Assembly: GCA_937873155.1 (NCBI GenBank)
Contig: CALMVZ010000011.1
Coordinates: 62,001-126,000, forward strand
Reading direction: 5' to 3'
From: an uncultured Bacteroidota bacterium
Lineage (GTDB): Bacteria; Bacteroidota; Bacteroidia; B-17B0; Aurantibacillaceae
DNA: 64,000 bases
In this document: positions 44,855-54,079 of the stretch, one piece after another
Layout: each line of letters opens with the position of its first letter
How positions within the stretch are numbered: the stretch's first letter is position 1
Program-made: the position numbers and the translations under genes
The notes under the pieces: model-generated
What the model saw: the letters and a program-made list of their open reading frames with translations, nothing else
What the model was told of the DNA's origin: nothing
The model's database searches: none

Positions 44855-45498
44855 TACTGCTTTTCACAAACAACAAAATAGTGAGCATACACAAAAACGG
44901 TTTTCTTAAAATCACTAATGATCTTAAATCCGGCGCCGCTTAGCATTTCTTTCGCTTTTTTGAAAGAGATCTCTTTTCCAATTTCTCCTGCAAATACCAT
45001 ATCATGCATTTTATTAAAAACAACTAAAGGAGAACCGCCATCGATATCTTTAAATACCAGAACTGCTCCCGGCTTCATCTTTTGCTGCAACTGCTGCATG
45101 AAAGCGATCTGTTGTGCCGGAGGAATATGATGAAATACATCTATCATATAAACCAGGTCATACTCTTTGATCTCCTCAGGGATAACTTTCCCGTCAAATA
45201 CTTCAAATTTTATATTCTTGTTAATTCTGAATTCTTCATTTACCTCGTTAGCATTTTTAACAAGGCGTTCATTGATCTCAATGCCCATTATCTTCTCAGC
45301 GCTCGTATACTTTGCGATCAGCGCACAAAACTGGCCTGAACCACAACCGATATCAAATACAGACCTTTTGTCTTTTGCAAGATCGATGAGATCCGTAAAC
45401 GGACAAATGATAGGCCTGTACTTTATTTTCAACCTGTCTACAAAACCTGCATTTGTAGTTTTGGAAGTCAGGAATTTAATGATCTCCGAATTCGTCAT
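44854..45498 (-). CDS. Class I SAM-dependent methyltransferase
   Basis: 214 residues. The SAM-binding motif I is VFDIGCGSGQFCALI (about residues 48-62), followed by MGIEINE, YDLVYMIDVFHHIPP and GAVLVFKDIDGG. It is a small soluble methyltransferase of the Methyltransf_11/25 type. It sits between the UbiA-like gene (5-base gap) and the HAD gene (1-base overlap), so it is part of the same pathway, perhaps methylating the glycan or lipid intermediate. The substrate cannot be deduced. Confidence 0.85.
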   Translation of the reverse strand: MTNSEIIKFLTSKTTNAGFVDRLKIKYRPIICPFTDLIDLAKDKRSVFDIGCGSGQFCALIAKYTSAEKIMGIEINERLVKNANEVNEEFRINKNIKFEVFDGKVIPEEIKEYDLVYMIDVFHHIPPAQQIAFMQQLQQKMKPGAVLVFKDIDGGSPLVVFNKMHDMVFAGEIGKEISFKKAKEMLSGAGFKIISDFKKTVFVYAHYFVVCEKQ

Positions 45499-45503
45499 CC
45501 TGA

Positions 45504-46373
45504 TTATTTAATGTAAATTATTACTGCGAAGAAAAGCATCCACAAAATAACAGTCGTTTGCAGAAAAAGATCGCCGATCAGGACTTTGGTTGGTGAACCG
45601 CTTTTGCCTTCAACCAGTGTGATCTGTAAATAACGCAAAATACCCATGATCACAAATACAGTTGAAATATAGGCATGTTTATTCTGGAAACGGGAAATTA
45701 TCTCGGGAGAAGTAATGTACAATAAATAGGATACTACAAGGATACCACATAAAATACTGATAGCAGAAGAAATGAACTCAAGATTATACCCGGAAATGGA
45801 TTTACGCATTTGCTCACCGGTTTCTTTTTCCAGTAACACATCGTCACGCCGTTTCGCAAATGCAATGAACAATGCGATCAGGAATGTCATAATATAAAGC
45901 CAATAGGATATTTCAATTTCCCCCACCACCCCACCTGCAGTTACACGCAAAACAAATCCTATTGAAATAATAAAAATATCGATCAGCGAAATTTTCTTTA
46001 AGCCAAACGAATAGAATAAATTCATTAGAAAATAAATTCCAAGCACAATTGTTAGATTTTTATTTATAAAATAAGACAGGACAAATGAAGTAATAGCTAA
46101 AAAACAGAACAAAGACATAGCTGTTACTTTTGTAACGGTTCCTGCAGCAAGCGGCCTCTTGCTTTTGGCAGGATGCAAGCGGTCTTTTTCAATATCCATG
46201 TAATCATTAATGATATAAAGACTGCTGGCATTCAGGCTAAAAATTAAAAAAGCAAAAGTACAGGATATGAACTTATCAACATCGAACAGACTTCCGGAAA
46301 AGAATAAGGGCGCGAAAACAAAAAAATTCTTCAGCCATTGATGCACGCGTATTAAATGAATGTATTTAAGCAT
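45504..46373 (-). CDS. UbiA-family prenyltransferase, polyprenyl-phosphate phosphoribosyltransferase-like
   Basis: 289 residues with about eight membrane segments. The motif NDYMDIEKDRLHPAKSKRP (residues 56-74; N56, D57, D60, D64, R65, H67, P68, R73, P74) matches the NDxxDxxxDRxHPxKxxRP signature of decaprenyl-phosphate phosphoribosyltransferases (Rv3806c type) better than quinone-synthesis UbiA. The second Asp-rich site is AKRRDDVLLEKE. Such enzymes make polyprenyl-phospho-5-phosphoribose, precursor of lipid-linked ribose/arabinose. It is co-operonic with a HAD phosphatase, a methyltransferase and a GT-C-like protein. No DprE1/DprE2 epimerase is in view. Confidence 0.85.
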   Translation of the reverse strand: MLKYIHLIRVHQWLKNFFVFAPLFFSGSLFDVDKFISCTFAFLIFSLNASSLYIINDYMDIEKDRLHPAKSKRPLAAGTVTKVTAMSLFCFLAITSFVLSYFINKNLTIVLGIYFLMNLFYSFGLKKISLIDIFIISIGFVLRVTAGGVVGEIEISYWLYIMTFLIALFIAFAKRRDDVLLEKETGEQMRKSISGYNLEFISSAISILCGILVVSYLLYITSPEIISRFQNKHAYISTVFVIMGILRYLQITLVEGKSGSPTKVLIGDLFLQTTVILWMLFFAVIIYIK

Positions 46374-48109
46374 TAGTCTTGTGCTTCATTTTTCTCTTCC
46401 AATGATACAATATATTCGGCATCCATCCAACAGGCCTCATCCAGTGTTTTATTCCATTCTACGGCTTTTTTCTTAAGACCTTCCATCCAGGATTCTGTAT
46501 TAAGTATCTTTTCATATACTTTCTTTACTTTTTTCTTGCGTACGATCTGGTATACATAACCTGCTTCGGTACCCGAATTAAAGAGATCCATGTTCAAATA
46601 ACCCCATCCGTAATTGAATCGGATATCCTTCTTCAGCTTTGCAATTATCTGTGGCGTCAGTCCGAATTCGGAAAGAGCATTCATCTTATTATTGTGGACA
46701 AGGATCTTTTTCGGGATCTTTTTACTAAAATAGATCACCGGGGAATTTTCCGGCTCAAGGTCAACAGCCGGACTTGTCCTTCCGGCAAATATCTTTGGAT
46801 CGGGATTATATAATTCAGGATGATTATTTAATACCCATTTAGCTAATGGCGTAAAGTTTCCGCTGCTCCAATCATTAATATTGAATTGCTGATGGTAATA
46901 GGTTGTGAAAATTTGTGTCAGGCTAAAACTAATAAAGAAAATTACTTTGCCTTTAACCTGGTGCGATAAATAAAACACATGCATCATGATAATGATACTT
47001 GCCCAACTGGCATACCGGTTAATTATGGCCATCCCATGATTCCAGTTACCCATTGTAGAAACAGTGATGCTTATACCGATAACCGCAACAGGAATAAAAA
47101 TGGTAAGATCGAACGGTATCTGTTTTTTAAACATCTTCCGTATCTCAACTGCTAATAAAGGAATATAGATCAATAAGATCAAGGGTATTGTTAAGATCAT
47201 CCCCTGGCTTAGATCAGTATAAAATCCTGTAATGCGGTTTGCAGTGATGTATTTCGTATCTAAAAAGCCAACCTCCTTTATCATGTTGGTCACACCAAAA
47301 TTTATATAATAATAGACCGGCGGGATAAACGCTATAGCTGCCAGCAATCCTGTTTTTACAATGTTTTTTAAATTGAATCCAAGTTCTTTTATGGCAATTA
47401 AACAGAACAAGCCCAATAAAATTATTAAAGGCTGATTTTGCAGACAGGCCAATGCTAAAATTATAACTGCTAAATGATATTTTTTATTGAACAGCGCTAC
47501 AAATGCGATGGCAATTAAACTGCAGGTGTACACTTCCGCATGCTGCCAGCCTAAATACCAATAACAGGCGCTGAAACAAAAACAAATTGCAGAAAGGACC
47601 TGATTAAGAACAGAAAAAGGCGCGAAGAACAAGATCACAAAACAGGCCAGTATCATAAAAAATGCATTGGTGAAATAGAATGACCTTATAGGTCCGTACT
47701 CCTTTGTTAGTGTATAAGAAGGTAAATTCACTAACGAATAAAAAAAGAAGTGGCCGCAATGCCATTTTTTGTTTTTGTTACAATAAAAACCCATTGTGCC
47801 TTCTTTAAAAAGCTGTTCCGAGGCAGTTAAATACGCCATCTCAATATCAACAACCTTTGGCGCAAGGGGACTGTTCCAGCCGTGAACTTTACTATACCGC
47901 TCTCTGAATAGTGCAAGGTCTGCTAGTCTCATGTCAGGCGTAAAATGATTTTGGAGTGCTTCCGTCATTATAACATATTCGATACCATCTCCCTTAATGA
48001 ATGGTTCCTTAAAATCATTAGCACTCCGTTCCAGGTACAAAACAGAGATCCCGATCAGAACAAAGGTCTTTAAAACATTGTATTTGTATTTCAGGAGTTT
48101 CTCCGTCAC
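46373..48109 (-). CDS. Large GT-C-like membrane protein 2
   Basis: 578 residues from a GTG. It has the same layout as the protein at 41462-43222: first-loop KGDGIEYVIMTEAL, about ten membrane segments, ITGFYTDLSQGMILTIP, STMGNWNHGMAIINRYASW, WVLNNHPELYNPDPKIF, and a soluble C-terminal domain. It overlaps the UbiA-like gene by one base and is the first gene of that operon, so it is the likely user of the polyprenyl-phospho-pentose. The paralogue in the opposite-strand series may use the same donor. The family is unnamed to me. Confidence 0.72.
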   Translation of the reverse strand: MTEKLLKYKYNVLKTFVLIGISVLYLERSANDFKEPFIKGDGIEYVIMTEALQNHFTPDMRLADLALFRERYSKVHGWNSPLAPKVVDIEMAYLTASEQLFKEGTMGFYCNKNKKWHCGHFFFYSLVNLPSYTLTKEYGPIRSFYFTNAFFMILACFVILFFAPFSVLNQVLSAICFCFSACYWYLGWQHAEVYTCSLIAIAFVALFNKKYHLAVIILALACLQNQPLIILLGLFCLIAIKELGFNLKNIVKTGLLAAIAFIPPVYYYINFGVTNMIKEVGFLDTKYITANRITGFYTDLSQGMILTIPLILLIYIPLLAVEIRKMFKKQIPFDLTIFIPVAVIGISITVSTMGNWNHGMAIINRYASWASIIIMMHVFYLSHQVKGKVIFFISFSLTQIFTTYYHQQFNINDWSSGNFTPLAKWVLNNHPELYNPDPKIFAGRTSPAVDLEPENSPVIYFSKKIPKKILVHNNKMNALSEFGLTPQIIAKLKKDIRFNYGWGYLNMDLFNSGTEAGYVYQIVRKKKVKKVYEKILNTESWMEGLKKKAVEWNKTLDEACWMDAEYIVSLEEKNEAQD

Positions 48110-48217
48110 TTTCCTTCCGGGATTAAGGCTTAAAAATACGCAAAATACTTGTTTTATGCTGAAAGAAATTACCTGTTTTCCTTATCAAAAACCCTAACTT
48201 AGCACCACTTATAACTG

Positions 48218-48916
48218 TTGGAGAAAACCACCAAAATACTCATCATTTTACCTTGTTTTAACGAGGAGCAGAGCATCGGAAATATTCTTGGTCAATTAAA
48301 GACAATTAACGTTAAAGACTGTGAACTTATTGCCCTTCCGGTGAATGATGCTTCTACAGATAACACACTTGCAGAAATAAAAAAACAAAGTACAACTTAT
48401 CTTGACCTTCCGAAAAACCTTGGCATTGGTGGTGCAGTGCAAAGCGGATTAAAATACGCGCAAGAAAATAATTTTGATATTGCTGTTCAAATGGATGGCG
48501 ATGGCCAGCATCCGCCCCTGGAGTTGGTAAAAATAATTACCCCCATTTTAAATAATGAGACGGATGTTTGTATAGGCTCACGTTTTATTGATAAAGAAGG
48601 ATTTCAATCCAGCTTTTTGAGAAGAGTTGGCATTACTTTTTTGAGCGGTTTAATAAAATTACGCTGCGGACAAACAGTTCTCGATTGCACATCGGGATAT
48701 CGCGCTTTCAATAAAAAAGCCATCGAAGCATGTGTAAAGTATTACCCGAAAAAATATCCGGAGCCGGAATCTGCTTTGTACCTGATCAAAAAAGGGATCC
48801 GTGTAAAAGAAATTCCTGTGATCATGGATGCGCGTGACGGAGGTACTTCTTCGATAAGTGGTTTCAGAAGCATATACTATATGCTTAAAGTTTCGCTGGC
48901 AATACTCAGAACCTAA
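48218..48916 (+). CDS. Family 2 glycosyltransferase, DPM1/polyprenyl-phosphate type
   Basis: 232 residues from a TTG. ILIILPCFNEEQSIGNIL, LPVNDASTDNT and QMDGDGQHPP (DxD) are clear, followed by GSRFIDKEGF and DCTSGYRAFN. The short length and lack of a membrane domain fit dolichol-phosphate mannose synthase-like enzymes, which load a sugar onto polyprenyl phosphate for the GT-C enzymes. It stands alone on the plus strand between two minus-strand genes, and its stop is five bases from the convergent acyltransferase stop. Confidence 0.88.
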   Translation: MEKTTKILIILPCFNEEQSIGNILGQLKTINVKDCELIALPVNDASTDNTLAEIKKQSTTYLDLPKNLGIGGAVQSGLKYAQENNFDIAVQMDGDGQHPPLELVKIITPILNNETDVCIGSRFIDKEGFQSSFLRRVGITFLSGLIKLRCGQTVLDCTSGYRAFNKKAIEACVKYYPKKYPEPESALYLIKKGIRVKEIPVIMDARDGGTSSISGFRSIYYMLKVSLAILRT

Positions 48917-48921
48917 AAAGT

Positions 48922-50103
48922 CTACCCTTCTTTATTTATCCTTATTACCTCAAACCGTTTCTTTAATTTAAGAAATTGCTTTTCGAACAGTTCGAAACTC
49001 AAAATAGAGACCAGGATGGTGCCGCCTATGGCAAAGAACCAATATAAGTAGAGATTGTTGATCTGGTTGGGCTCCATTATCTTTTTTACGCAAACCTCTA
49101 ACACGATCAATCCGTAAACGTATAATCCGAAAGAGATCTTTCCGAAATACCTGAACACTTTATTATTCATGAATCCGAACATCGGTTTTTCATTGAATAA
49201 AAAATTAAGCATAGCGAATAAAACTATAGCCATATAAAAATATTTTTTGAAGCAGGCTGTGAAAAAACTGTCCCATACAATTAGATCATCAAAACAAAAC
49301 GCAATTATAAAAGTCAAATAAACAAAAGATCGTGTTGTTCGGGATACAGAAAGTTTAAATGGTTTTATGAAATGCAGGTACGCTGTTGCTGCGCCAATAA
49401 CAAGAGCGTCAAAACGGCTGAATGTACTTAAAAACAAAGGATACCATGGTTCCGTCACATTATAAAACAAATATGCCCTGTAAATAACACTTACCAGTAC
49501 AAGGCCGGCAAAAACGCGCAGCAAATATTTATTTGGCACAAAAGCAATAATAAACGGCCATACAATATAAAAATGTTCTTCAATGCAAAGCGACCAGAAA
49601 TGAGCGAGAGGAAAAACCCAATAATGGTTTTTCATAGTATCGAAATTATTATAGAAAAATATATTCGCTGTATAATTCGGCCCGTATGGCTGGTGAATAA
49701 ATTCAATGATAAATGGGGCCAGGATAATAATAAGATAGTACAGGGGCCAGATCCTTAAGGTTCTGCGCGCATAGAATTTGAAAAAATTGATCTTTCCGTC
49801 ATTCGATGCTTTTTCTTTAAGCAAAAGATAAGTAATAAGAAACCCGCTGATGATAAAAAAAATTTCTACTCCATAGCCGCCATTCATTAACGCGGTATGC
49901 ACCCATTTGCCTATTGTGTTGAGATTTTGTTGATCTCCATTCACGGTCATTATCTTTAAATAATGCCATTTTGTGACCCAGCCCTGATAAGCATGGTAAA
50001 TTACAACCATCATAGCAGCTACAAACCTGATAACATCTATCTTTTCAAAATAAGATACTTCAGGCTTATTATCGTTTAAAGGCGAAAGGATGATTTCGGT
50101 CAT
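48922..50103 (-). CDS. Acyltransferase 3 family membrane protein (OafA-like) 3
   Basis: 393 residues with about ten membrane segments. IDVIRFVAAMMVVIYHAYQGW carries the catalytic Arg/His, followed by EIFFIISGFLITYLLL, RRTLRIWPLYYLI and HFWSLCIEEHFYIVWPF. It is similar along its length to the protein at 33744-34880, including the closing LFEKQFLKLKKRFE, so the two bracket the glycan region as paralogues. A minus-strand TATCTTTA box (7 of 8, 50134-50141) lies 30 bases upstream. Confidence 0.92.
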   Translation of the reverse strand: MTEIILSPLNDNKPEVSYFEKIDVIRFVAAMMVVIYHAYQGWVTKWHYLKIMTVNGDQQNLNTIGKWVHTALMNGGYGVEIFFIISGFLITYLLLKEKASNDGKINFFKFYARRTLRIWPLYYLIIILAPFIIEFIHQPYGPNYTANIFFYNNFDTMKNHYWVFPLAHFWSLCIEEHFYIVWPFIIAFVPNKYLLRVFAGLVLVSVIYRAYLFYNVTEPWYPLFLSTFSRFDALVIGAATAYLHFIKPFKLSVSRTTRSFVYLTFIIAFCFDDLIVWDSFFTACFKKYFYMAIVLFAMLNFLFNEKPMFGFMNNKVFRYFGKISFGLYVYGLIVLEVCVKKIMEPNQINNLYLYWFFAIGGTILVSILSFELFEKQFLKLKKRFEVIRINKEG

Positions 50104-50271
50104 TAATTGCTGACTGGCCAGCTGTTTCAGCTATAAAGATACTAAATCCTATCCGGAAATTATATCTGCGCAAATCACAAGAAAGCATAGAAATATCCGG
50201 TTGCTTCAAGTCCTTAGGATCAAAATTTATCTGATTTTACTACCTTTATGTCTGTCTTATAGATCATAGAT

Positions 50272-51384
50272 ATGAAAAAATATACTGCCTATAGTTTTCT
50301 TTTTATTGTTCTGGGTATTTGTTTTTCCCGGGCACAGATCTCATTTATCGGTTTCGATCAGCCGTTTTGCGGACAACCACTCAGTAATGTTTATACGTAT
50401 ACCAATTACTCATATGGTTCAGGCTCCGGCTATACAGCAGGTTTTTACTTATATAAAAACTCTGCCCAGATCTATACCGAAGGCGGACAGCCGGCTTTTG
50501 GAGGCGGACAGATCTGTAAGGATATTTATTTTATTAATGATACTATTGGCTTTTGTACCATTAAAAATCTCAGTCCGGGCGGACATGTTGTCAAAAAAAC
50601 CTATGATGGCGGTTATAATTGGACCACTATCGGAAGCGGGGGGCCAAATTATTTAGGAACATATGTTATTAATAAGAATTTCGTTTACCTGGTAACAGAA
50701 TATTTTTTTGTCGCAATATCAAGGTGTTCAGATCTGATCGCGCCCACTGGGAATTTTATTTTTGACGGCAGTGTTAACCAGGATATTTTTAAAAAGGACA
50801 GCACAATTTTTTCATCGCTCTGCAATATTGATTCTCTAAGGATCTCTGTTAAGAATGGGAATGACACCGTCGTTTACCATATTAATTTTCCGTGTACTAA
50901 TTTATCTCCGCTTGTTCTTAGCGCTTCTTCAACTACATTCTGTACAGGACAAACCGCTACATTAAGCGCTAGCGGAGCGAACACTTATAGCTGGAGTACC
51001 GGCAGCACAAGCTCAACTATTGTCGTTACCCCTACCGTAAATACAACTTATACCTTAAGCGGATTTTATCCGAACGGCTGTAAAAATGTTGCTTTGCTTA
51101 CGCAGAGTATGTCCTGCGTTGGCATCAGTGAACTTAATATGGGCCAACCTTCGCTTGTGATCCATCCGAATCCCTGTCATTCCAATTTGAATATTCAGAT
51201 CGATAACACTGCAAAACAAAATAGTATTGTACTGACAGATGCTATTGGTAAAATTGTACTGGAAAAACGGATAAAGAACGGAGATAATACAATGGATGTG
51301 TCAGGAATTGCTAAAGGTTTATACTATTGTATTCTTTATACGGAAAATAAGATCAGTGGGGTTTCTAAATTAATGATAGAATAA
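50272..51384 (+). CDS. T9SS-secreted protein with Ig-like domain
   Basis: 370 residues with a signal peptide (MKKYTAYSFLFIVLGICFSRAQ). The middle has few recognisable motifs apart from a propeller-like DGGYNWTTIGSG. Residues about 220-285 look like a PKD/Ig-like repeat (CTGQTATLSASGANTYSWST) common in Bacteroidota surface proteins. The C-terminus is a type A sorting domain with IHPNPCHSNLNIQI and KGLYYCILY. A TACCTTTA box (7 of 8) lies 23 bases upstream of the ATG. The role is unknown. Confidence 0.82.
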   Translation: MKKYTAYSFLFIVLGICFSRAQISFIGFDQPFCGQPLSNVYTYTNYSYGSGSGYTAGFYLYKNSAQIYTEGGQPAFGGGQICKDIYFINDTIGFCTIKNLSPGGHVVKKTYDGGYNWTTIGSGGPNYLGTYVINKNFVYLVTEYFFVAISRCSDLIAPTGNFIFDGSVNQDIFKKDSTIFSSLCNIDSLRISVKNGNDTVVYHINFPCTNLSPLVLSASSTTFCTGQTATLSASGANTYSWSTGSTSSTIVVTPTVNTTYTLSGFYPNGCKNVALLTQSMSCVGISELNMGQPSLVIHPNPCHSNLNIQIDNTAKQNSIVLTDAIGKIVLEKRIKNGDNTMDVSGIAKGLYYCILYTENKISGVSKLMIE

Positions 51385-51409
51385 AGCTTCTGAAAAATTA
51401 GCAGGTATT

Positions 51410-52108
51410 CTATTTAGCTATAACCAACCGCCTCACAAAACTTCGCTCGTGATCCTCTATTTTTACAATATAAACACCGGCAGCCAGGCCATCGGTGTTT
51501 ATAATTGAAGATGCATCTATTGAACTTATCTCAAACTCCATTACAGTTTTTCCATTGATATCACAAATAATCCCACGCCTGTTCTTTGGCAAATACCCGT
51601 TCTCAAAAACCAAACTAACTTTACCGACTGAAGGATTCGGAAAAACATCAAACATTATTTGTTCTTCGGTGTAGTTTTTTATACCAACCCAACCTGTAAC
51701 CGGTGACCAGTATTTTCGACCGTAAAACCAGAAAAACCTATCCCAGAAAGTAGGTATCCAAAAAAATTTCAATCTTAAACTATCATTAAAGCCAAAATAT
51801 TTTCCATTGAAACACTGACAGGAAGCCGGCGTTCTAATAAAACTTGTATCGACAAAGTATTTAACAAAACCTGTAGCATATGATCCCTTACATTTATCAG
51901 TAGACGTTAAATAATTACCTGAAGGAAAAGTTCCTTCATCTATAGTCATTGTATCATTGTAACAAACTGTATATATAGTAGAGTCTGCAAGATCATGTTC
52001 ATATATAACTCCATAATATTTTCCTATAATAACAGAGTCAAAATAATACGATTGGGAAAAGCTGTTTAGGCTAAACAGGAATGAAACTATGTACAAATAC
52101 TTTTTCAG
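51410..52108 (-). CDS. T9SS-secreted small protein, duplicate 1 (start codon CTG or TTG)
   Basis: About 228-232 residues. By alignment with the neighbour the natural start is MKKYLYIVSF, but the first codon here (52106-52108) is CTG rather than ATG; a TTG at 52094-52096 is the alternative. The signal peptide (LFSLNSFSQ) and the sorting domain (VFPNPSVGKVSLVFENG, AAGVYIVKIEDHERSFVRR) are nearly identical to those of the gene at 52151, whereas the middle is much more diverged. The middle keeps CQCFNGKYFGFNDSLRLK and FYGRKYWSP, so the two share ancestry. The function is unknown; the start change could lower expression. Confidence 0.72.
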   Translation of the reverse strand: MKKYLYIVSFLFSLNSFSQSYYFDSVIIGKYYGVIYEHDLADSTIYTVCYNDTMTIDEGTFPSGNYLTSTDKCKGSYATGFVKYFVDTSFIRTPASCQCFNGKYFGFNDSLRLKFFWIPTFWDRFFWFYGRKYWSPVTGWVGIKNYTEEQIMFDVFPNPSVGKVSLVFENGYLPKNRRGIICDINGKTVMEFEISSIDASSIINTDGLAAGVYIVKIEDHERSFVRRLVIAK

Positions 52109-52150
52109 TCTGCTAAAGATAGGGAAAAATTGCTTGATTTTTTATCCTGA

Positions 52151-52849
52151 CTATTTAGCTATAACGAACCGCCTCACAAAACTTCGCTCGTGATCCTCTA
52201 TTTTTACAATATAAACACCGGCAGCCATGCCATTGGTGTTTATAATTGAAGATGCATCTATTGAACTTATCTCAAACTCCATTACAGTTTTTCCATTGAT
52301 ATCGCAAATAATTCCTCGTCTGTTCTTTGGTAAATACCCATTTTCAAAAACCAAACTCACTTTGCCTGCTGAAGGATTTGGAAAAACATCAAAAACAATT
52401 TGTTCTTTGATGTTTTCTTTTATTCCGATCGAACCGGTTATTGGTGACCAATACTTCCGGCCATAAAACCAATAAAAATATTGCCAGTCGGGCGGACTAT
52501 AATACTTTAATCGCAAACTGTCATTAAAACCAAAGTATTTGCCATTAAAGCATTGGCATGCCGCCGGTAATCTTATAAAACTGGTATCCTGAAAGTGTTT
52601 TACACCACCACCACCTTTATAAATTGCCCAGCATTTTTCTTCACAATTCAAATAATTGTTTGCAGGATAAATACTCTCATCAATTGTCATCGTATCGTTG
52701 CTACAAATTGAAATTATTGTCGTGTCAACTGTAGAATGCCTTACAGTTTTTCCGTAATACTTCCCAATAATTAAAGTATCAAAATAATACGATTGGGAAA
52801 AGCTGTTTAGGCTAAACAGGAATGAAACTATGTACAAATACTTTTTCAT
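52151..52849 (-). CDS. T9SS-secreted small protein, duplicate 2
   Basis: 232 residues with signal peptide MKKYLYIVSFLFSLNSFSQ. A core of about 130 residues with three or four Cys and the motif CQCFNGKYFGFNDSLRLK is followed by a type A sorting domain (VFPNPSAGKVSLVFENG). The last 80 residues match the neighbouring duplicate at all but about four positions. The ATG overlaps the stop of the upstream GH16 gene by four bases (52846-52849), so they are co-transcribed. I recognise no domain in the core. Confidence 0.8.
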   Translation of the reverse strand: MKKYLYIVSFLFSLNSFSQSYYFDTLIIGKYYGKTVRHSTVDTTIISICSNDTMTIDESIYPANNYLNCEEKCWAIYKGGGGVKHFQDTSFIRLPAACQCFNGKYFGFNDSLRLKYYSPPDWQYFYWFYGRKYWSPITGSIGIKENIKEQIVFDVFPNPSAGKVSLVFENGYLPKNRRGIICDINGKTVMEFEISSIDASSIINTNGMAAGVYIVKIEDHERSFVRRFVIAK

Positions 52850-54063
52850 TGATTATTAAAATGGTCGTTTAAAATATTGGGAGGCATTGGCATAAAACTA
52901 TTTCCGACAAATGGAAATTGATTGTGGATATAGCTATTATAACACTCCCTTACATTCATATAGATATCGGCATTATTCCCGATTTCAAATCCTTCCTGCA
53001 GAAGAACAAAATTCTCACCGAATATTCCAGTGTTGCCATTGTTAAGTTGTATGGAACATCCGCCGCCTCCATCGGTTATTTGCTGGTAAACTTTTGGGGG
53101 AGGATGCGTTGCCAAAGTTGCGTTACATACTGTTTTGGAAGTATCGCAGGCTGCACGTAACTGGTAAACCCTTACATAATCAATATTCGTTTCATAAGGG
53201 TATTGTGTATTCACCGAATCAATAGGCACACAAAAATTCGAGGCCGGTGAGTCCGTATCTATAATTAAATATTGAGGGTTTAAGATTGCCGCATCATTAT
53301 TAACCCACGACCCCCTTAAAACATCATCTATATAAATATCAATTCCCTTTGGATGCCAGTGCCCGGCTGCCGTGTGCCATTGCCCCCCGCTAACATAGGT
53401 ATCGTTATCTATAAATCTCGTGCTAATCACGCTTTCATTCTTTTTTCTTCTGTGGATAGTTGAAGTATACTTGTTTTGTGTTGCATTAATTTCAAAAATA
53501 TCAATCTCTGAATATTGCATTAGCTGGCTTGTATCCTGAACATAACCCAATAACCAAAAGGTTGGGGTATATGCATTAGCTCCATTAAAAATAGTTCTAT
53601 AAGCATACTTAAATTTGATCTCAAAATATCCGTATTTAAATATATAACGGGAATTGAGCATTCCCCTCATGTATTTATAAGGCAAGCTGTCTACTGTCCA
53701 CGGTTTAAGATGTCCATATGCATTTTTCTTAATTATTTTCATATTGCAAGTGCCGCCGGATTGCTTTAACAGTGATGTATCCCTGTTAAACCGTACACCT
53801 GAAACTTTATGGTTTGGCGGAGCTAAAGCAGCACAACCGTCTCCGCTGGACAACCAGGTTGGATAAATATTTGAATCAAAAAAATGTCCCCAGGGATAAT
53901 GTGTCATCCATTTGTTCCTGTCTAAAGTATCCAGGTTAAACTCATCTGAAAAAACAAGTTCATAAGCAGGGTCATCTTTAGGTAATATGGTTTGCGCGTG
54001 CATGTTGTTGCATAGTATAAAAACCAAAACAATTATTATACTATATGATCTGAAATGTTTCAT
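52846..54063 (-). CDS. GH16 family glycoside hydrolase, secreted
   Basis: 405 residues with a signal peptide ending near MHAQ. The GH16 active-site signature EIDIFE is intact (E186 nucleophile, D188, E191 acid/base), preceded by LVFSDEFN and FWLLGY, so it is probably an endo-beta-glucanase or galactanase of the laminarinase/agarase type. After about residue 300 comes a Cys-containing region with a GFEIGNNADIYMN-type motif resembling the coathanger-like domain of T9SS cargo. The usual C-terminal sorting domain is not present. It lies between the S74 protein and the duplicate pair in the same minus-strand group. Confidence 0.85.
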   Translation of the reverse strand: MKHFRSYSIIIVLVFILCNNMHAQTILPKDDPAYELVFSDEFNLDTLDRNKWMTHYPWGHFFDSNIYPTWLSSGDGCAALAPPNHKVSGVRFNRDTSLLKQSGGTCNMKIIKKNAYGHLKPWTVDSLPYKYMRGMLNSRYIFKYGYFEIKFKYAYRTIFNGANAYTPTFWLLGYVQDTSQLMQYSEIDIFEINATQNKYTSTIHRRKKNESVISTRFIDNDTYVSGGQWHTAAGHWHPKGIDIYIDDVLRGSWVNNDAAILNPQYLIIDTDSPASNFCVPIDSVNTQYPYETNIDYVRVYQLRAACDTSKTVCNATLATHPPPKVYQQITDGGGGCSIQLNNGNTGIFGENFVLLQEGFEIGNNADIYMNVRECYNSYIHNQFPFVGNSFMPMPPNILNDHFNNQ

Positions 54064-54079
54064 ATGAATTTAATAATAA

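Noticed and set aside
45082-45339. Plus-strand open frames inside the methyltransferase gene
   Set aside because: They are antisense to a well-supported coding region and show no domain or start signal; several similar antisense frames across the window were dismissed for the same reason.
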